The translations under genes were made by a program, and so were the position numbers. Source: Xiphias gladius (lineage: Eukaryota; Chordata; Actinopteri; Istiophoriformes; Xiphiidae). Taken from it: DNA of 64,000 nucleotides. Below are positions 61,801-64,000 of the stretch, piece after piece (position 1 is the stretch's first letter; each line of letters starts with the position of its first letter). Location of the stretch: positions 21,173,715-21,237,714 of the forward strand of contig NC_053407.1 in NCBI RefSeq assembly GCF_016859285.1. The letters are read 5' to 3'. The notes under the pieces are model-generated. The model searched no databases, was not told the DNA's origin, and worked only from the letters and a program-made list of their open reading frames with translations.

Positions 61801-63470
61801 AGTAGAAGCACAGTAAAGCTGATACACCTTTCAGAGTTCAGTATGTAAGGTTACAGACGAGTGATAATACAACCTTCTGGTATAGATGCAGCCTTTGGAA
61901 GAAGTTAGATCAAACATGCGATACCTGCATCGTAAAAATGGTAGTCCACTGATAACTGGGGGAAACATGTTTTACTATCTCACAGTGCATTATTGTCTAT
62001 AGAAATCTGAGTCTTAATAGTAAGTCATATTTACAGCCCCAGTCATCTATAGGTTCTACCGTGAAGGGTGAAACGTCTCGAGCTGGTTTCACTTCAAGGC
62101 ATGCCGGCAAGATAAGGAGAGACACTTGTTACATTTCTTACATTCATAATGTTGTGAAACAGGTTTTTTTGTGAGCCTGCTGTGCTGTCTATACATGTCA
62201 GAAGCAGCATGCCAAAGTGACTGTGCATGAAGAATGACACCGTGTGGTCGTTCGGGGAAGGGCGCAAGCAACTGCTGTGCATGGCACAGGAGACATTTTT
62301 GGACACGTTCTAAGACATTAAATCAATTCCTCAAAATCCACAATCAGCGTTTCGAAGAAAACACTGATTGTGGATTTGAAATGAGGAATGAAATGTGACT
62401 GTCAAGCACCCACATATCTTATGTAGATGTAGTGTGGAATGACAAGTCAGCAGAAAAGCCTCAAATCTAAGATGATGGATCGCACAGACTGTTGCAAGGA
62501 TGGATCCTGAACTTGATCTGTTACCAACTGCACACAGCTTGGAAAATTCAAATGGTGACCAACTGTTTTGTCATCAAGTCCTAAATGAGCAGGAACAAAA
62601 TTCAACATCTGCAACTCGGTTTGTTAAAATATTTCCAATCTATTTTTGTAAAGCAAATGCAAACAAACGGCTACCGGAAAAGAAAAAGGGGGGAAATGTC
62701 TGTCAGGGTTGAACATAAAATAAGGATGTACAACAGCGGTTGACAGAAAATTTAAGTACAATTTTGATGGTAATGAGATTTACGTCTTAAAGTCTGTGAG
62801 TACACAGACTGTTCATCTTTAATATTGAAATATCAGCGAAATGAATTACATTACAAGCACAGCTACAGTATAACTCCAGGACAAATCCATATGAAGAAAA
62901 AATAAAAATACAAACTTTAAATTTAAAAAATGTACAGAAATTACAGAAAATAATTCGAGTTAAAAACCAATATCTGGAAATGGATTTAACAAGTCAAAAT
63001 CCTAAGAACAAAATGCACTTGGCTTGGAAGTTGGTATTTACAGATTTATACACGCCTGATGCCATCATCATTATATACATGACATTGCAATGATACTGCA
63101 GAGAACTGGGAAAAAGGTTCGACTTTGAGGTCACTCCTTTTGTGGCAACATGAAGGAAACAGAAATAAAGACAGTGGATGTTAGTTGTTCTGTGGTTCTA
63201 CTTTGTTGAGCTCTCATCTTATACAAACTGTCATGGTCTCGTTGTACAAACATAACTGTCATGATTTCATACGACTGGACATCCAAAACAACAAGCAAAC
63301 ACTTTACAGGTGAATAAGAGAAAACGACAGAGCCCACATGAGAACTAAGGCTGGATATGTGCTGGTTAAAGCCTTTTTTTCTTACCGAGTCACAATGCAT
63401 CATGGCTGACATCATTAAAAAAAAAAAAAAAATCATCAGAAGTTAGTATCAGCCACAATTTTAAACTTTC
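58801..63470. other. celf2-taf3 intergenic DNA
   Basis: No coding exon recognised on either strand; open frames of 119-154 codons at 59989-60668 and 60845-61291 show no family motif. Blocks at about 58840-59220 and 59320-59720 are non-repetitive and of mixed composition. Additional distal non-coding first exons of celf2, known in mammals, could lie here. Confidence 0.5.
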
Positions 63471-63476
63471 TTTTCT

Positions 63477-63482
63477 TTTATT
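63477..63482 (-). terminator. taf3: Candidate taf3 poly(A) signal (proximal)
   Basis: AATAAA on the minus strand, 76 nt after the taf3 stop. Such a short 3' UTR would be unusual; a more distal end is possible. Confidence 0.3.
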
Positions 63483-63557
63483 TTACAGCAGTGCCACAAG
63501 TGTTCAGTGATGGCTTTCAGTCCAAAACAGTCCAAAATATGTGCTTTTTGCATAGTC

Positions 63558-63672
63558 TCAATGCAGTTTGAGTTTCCTTTTCTTGTGTTTTTTGTCCTTC
63601 TTCTTGCTGGAACATTTAACACAGAACCACTGCTGGTCCTCGGGAGGCGCTGTAAGGATCCCGACACAAGGC
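63558..63672 (-). CDS. taf3: taf3 last coding exon: end of PHD finger of TFIID subunit 3
   Basis: Starts with G after acceptor CTGCTCAG and encodes PCVGILTAPPEDQQWFCVKC then SSKKKDKKHKKRKLKLH, with TGA at 63558-63560. Human TAF3 ends with PCVGIMTAPPEEMQWFCPKC followed by ANKKKDKKHKKRKHRAH, so the match is almost complete. TAF3 is a TFIID subunit whose PHD finger binds trimethylated Lys4 of histone H3 at active promoters. The exon supplies the last zinc-binding cysteines (P-C and WFCxxC) and the basic tail. The first base completes a Trp codon (TG|G). Earlier exons lie off the right edge. In human TAF3 lies on the same chromosome arm as CELF2, in the same orientation. Confidence 0.93.
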
Positions 63673-64000
63673 CTGAGCAGACACGAGAAGAAGACAGTGC
63701 AGCTTAGTTTTGAAATGAGGCTGTGGAAGCAAAGCTATTTTTACATTTCTACTCGTGGGTGTAACACTACAGGTATTAGTTACAAACCATTACAGGACAT
63801 TACTAATGGTTAGTTCAGCATTAGACTTTTGTCAGTTCAGTATGCCCTGTCAACAAAGTCATTACTTAACACTTGCCCTTGAATGGAAAATACTGAAGCA
63901 CCGACTGTTAGTCTCTTCAGCCACTGATTGTCAAGTTGCAAAAGCTGGAGTAGGCTACTACAGGCCACTTACAAATTTTCCAAAAAAATTATGGGAATTC
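63673..64000 (-). other. taf3: taf3 last intron (partial)
   Basis: Sequence upstream of the last taf3 exon to the window edge. No other exon is recognised, so the previous exon with the first half of the PHD finger is outside the window. Confidence 0.7.

Overview
The window is vertebrate nuclear DNA, almost certainly from a ray-finned (teleost) fish. It has long introns with GT-AG splice sites, protein exons about as similar to human as fish proteins usually are, CpG-rich promoters, and many copies of short interspersed repeats typical of fish genomes. No bacterial-type operon, CRISPR array or defence island is present.

All four protein genes lie on the minus strand, so they read right to left. 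(1) At 63558-63672 is the last coding exon of taf3, with the end of its PHD finger; the rest is off the right edge. (2) At 30705-58534 is celf2, an RNA-binding splicing and mRNA-stability regulator. It has twelve shared coding exons and two alternative first coding exons (58422-58534 and 55661-55707) that join the same acceptor at 46460 in the same frame, giving predicted proteins of 529 or 507 residues. A long U-tract-rich 3' UTR follows the stop, to roughly 26-27 kb. (3) At 6580-19686 is dhtkd1, the E1 subunit of the mitochondrial 2-oxoadipate dehydrogenase complex. All 17 coding exons are present and join in frame to a 923-residue protein. (4) At 4013-4107 is the first coding exon of camk1d; the rest lies off the left edge, and 1-4012 is its intron 1.

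The order taf3, celf2, dhtkd1, camk1d, all in one direction, matches human chromosome 10p, but it is packed into 64 kb instead of several megabases. Genes that lie between them in human (for example GATA3, UPF2, ECHDC3, USP6NL) were not found.

The non-coding part contains several well-defined items. One is a 508-bp hAT element with an exact 8-bp target duplication and a decayed BED zinc finger (41862-42369). Another is a foldback repeat in dhtkd1 intron 12. There are several families of short DNA repeats. A perfect 10-bp inverted repeat with homeodomain-like TAATCA/TGATTA cores lies in the large celf2 5' intron, and non-repetitive blocks around the celf2 promoters are candidate conserved enhancers. 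I found no convincing new molecular system. The most informative points are the promoter structure of this divergent celf2 copy and the compressed synteny.
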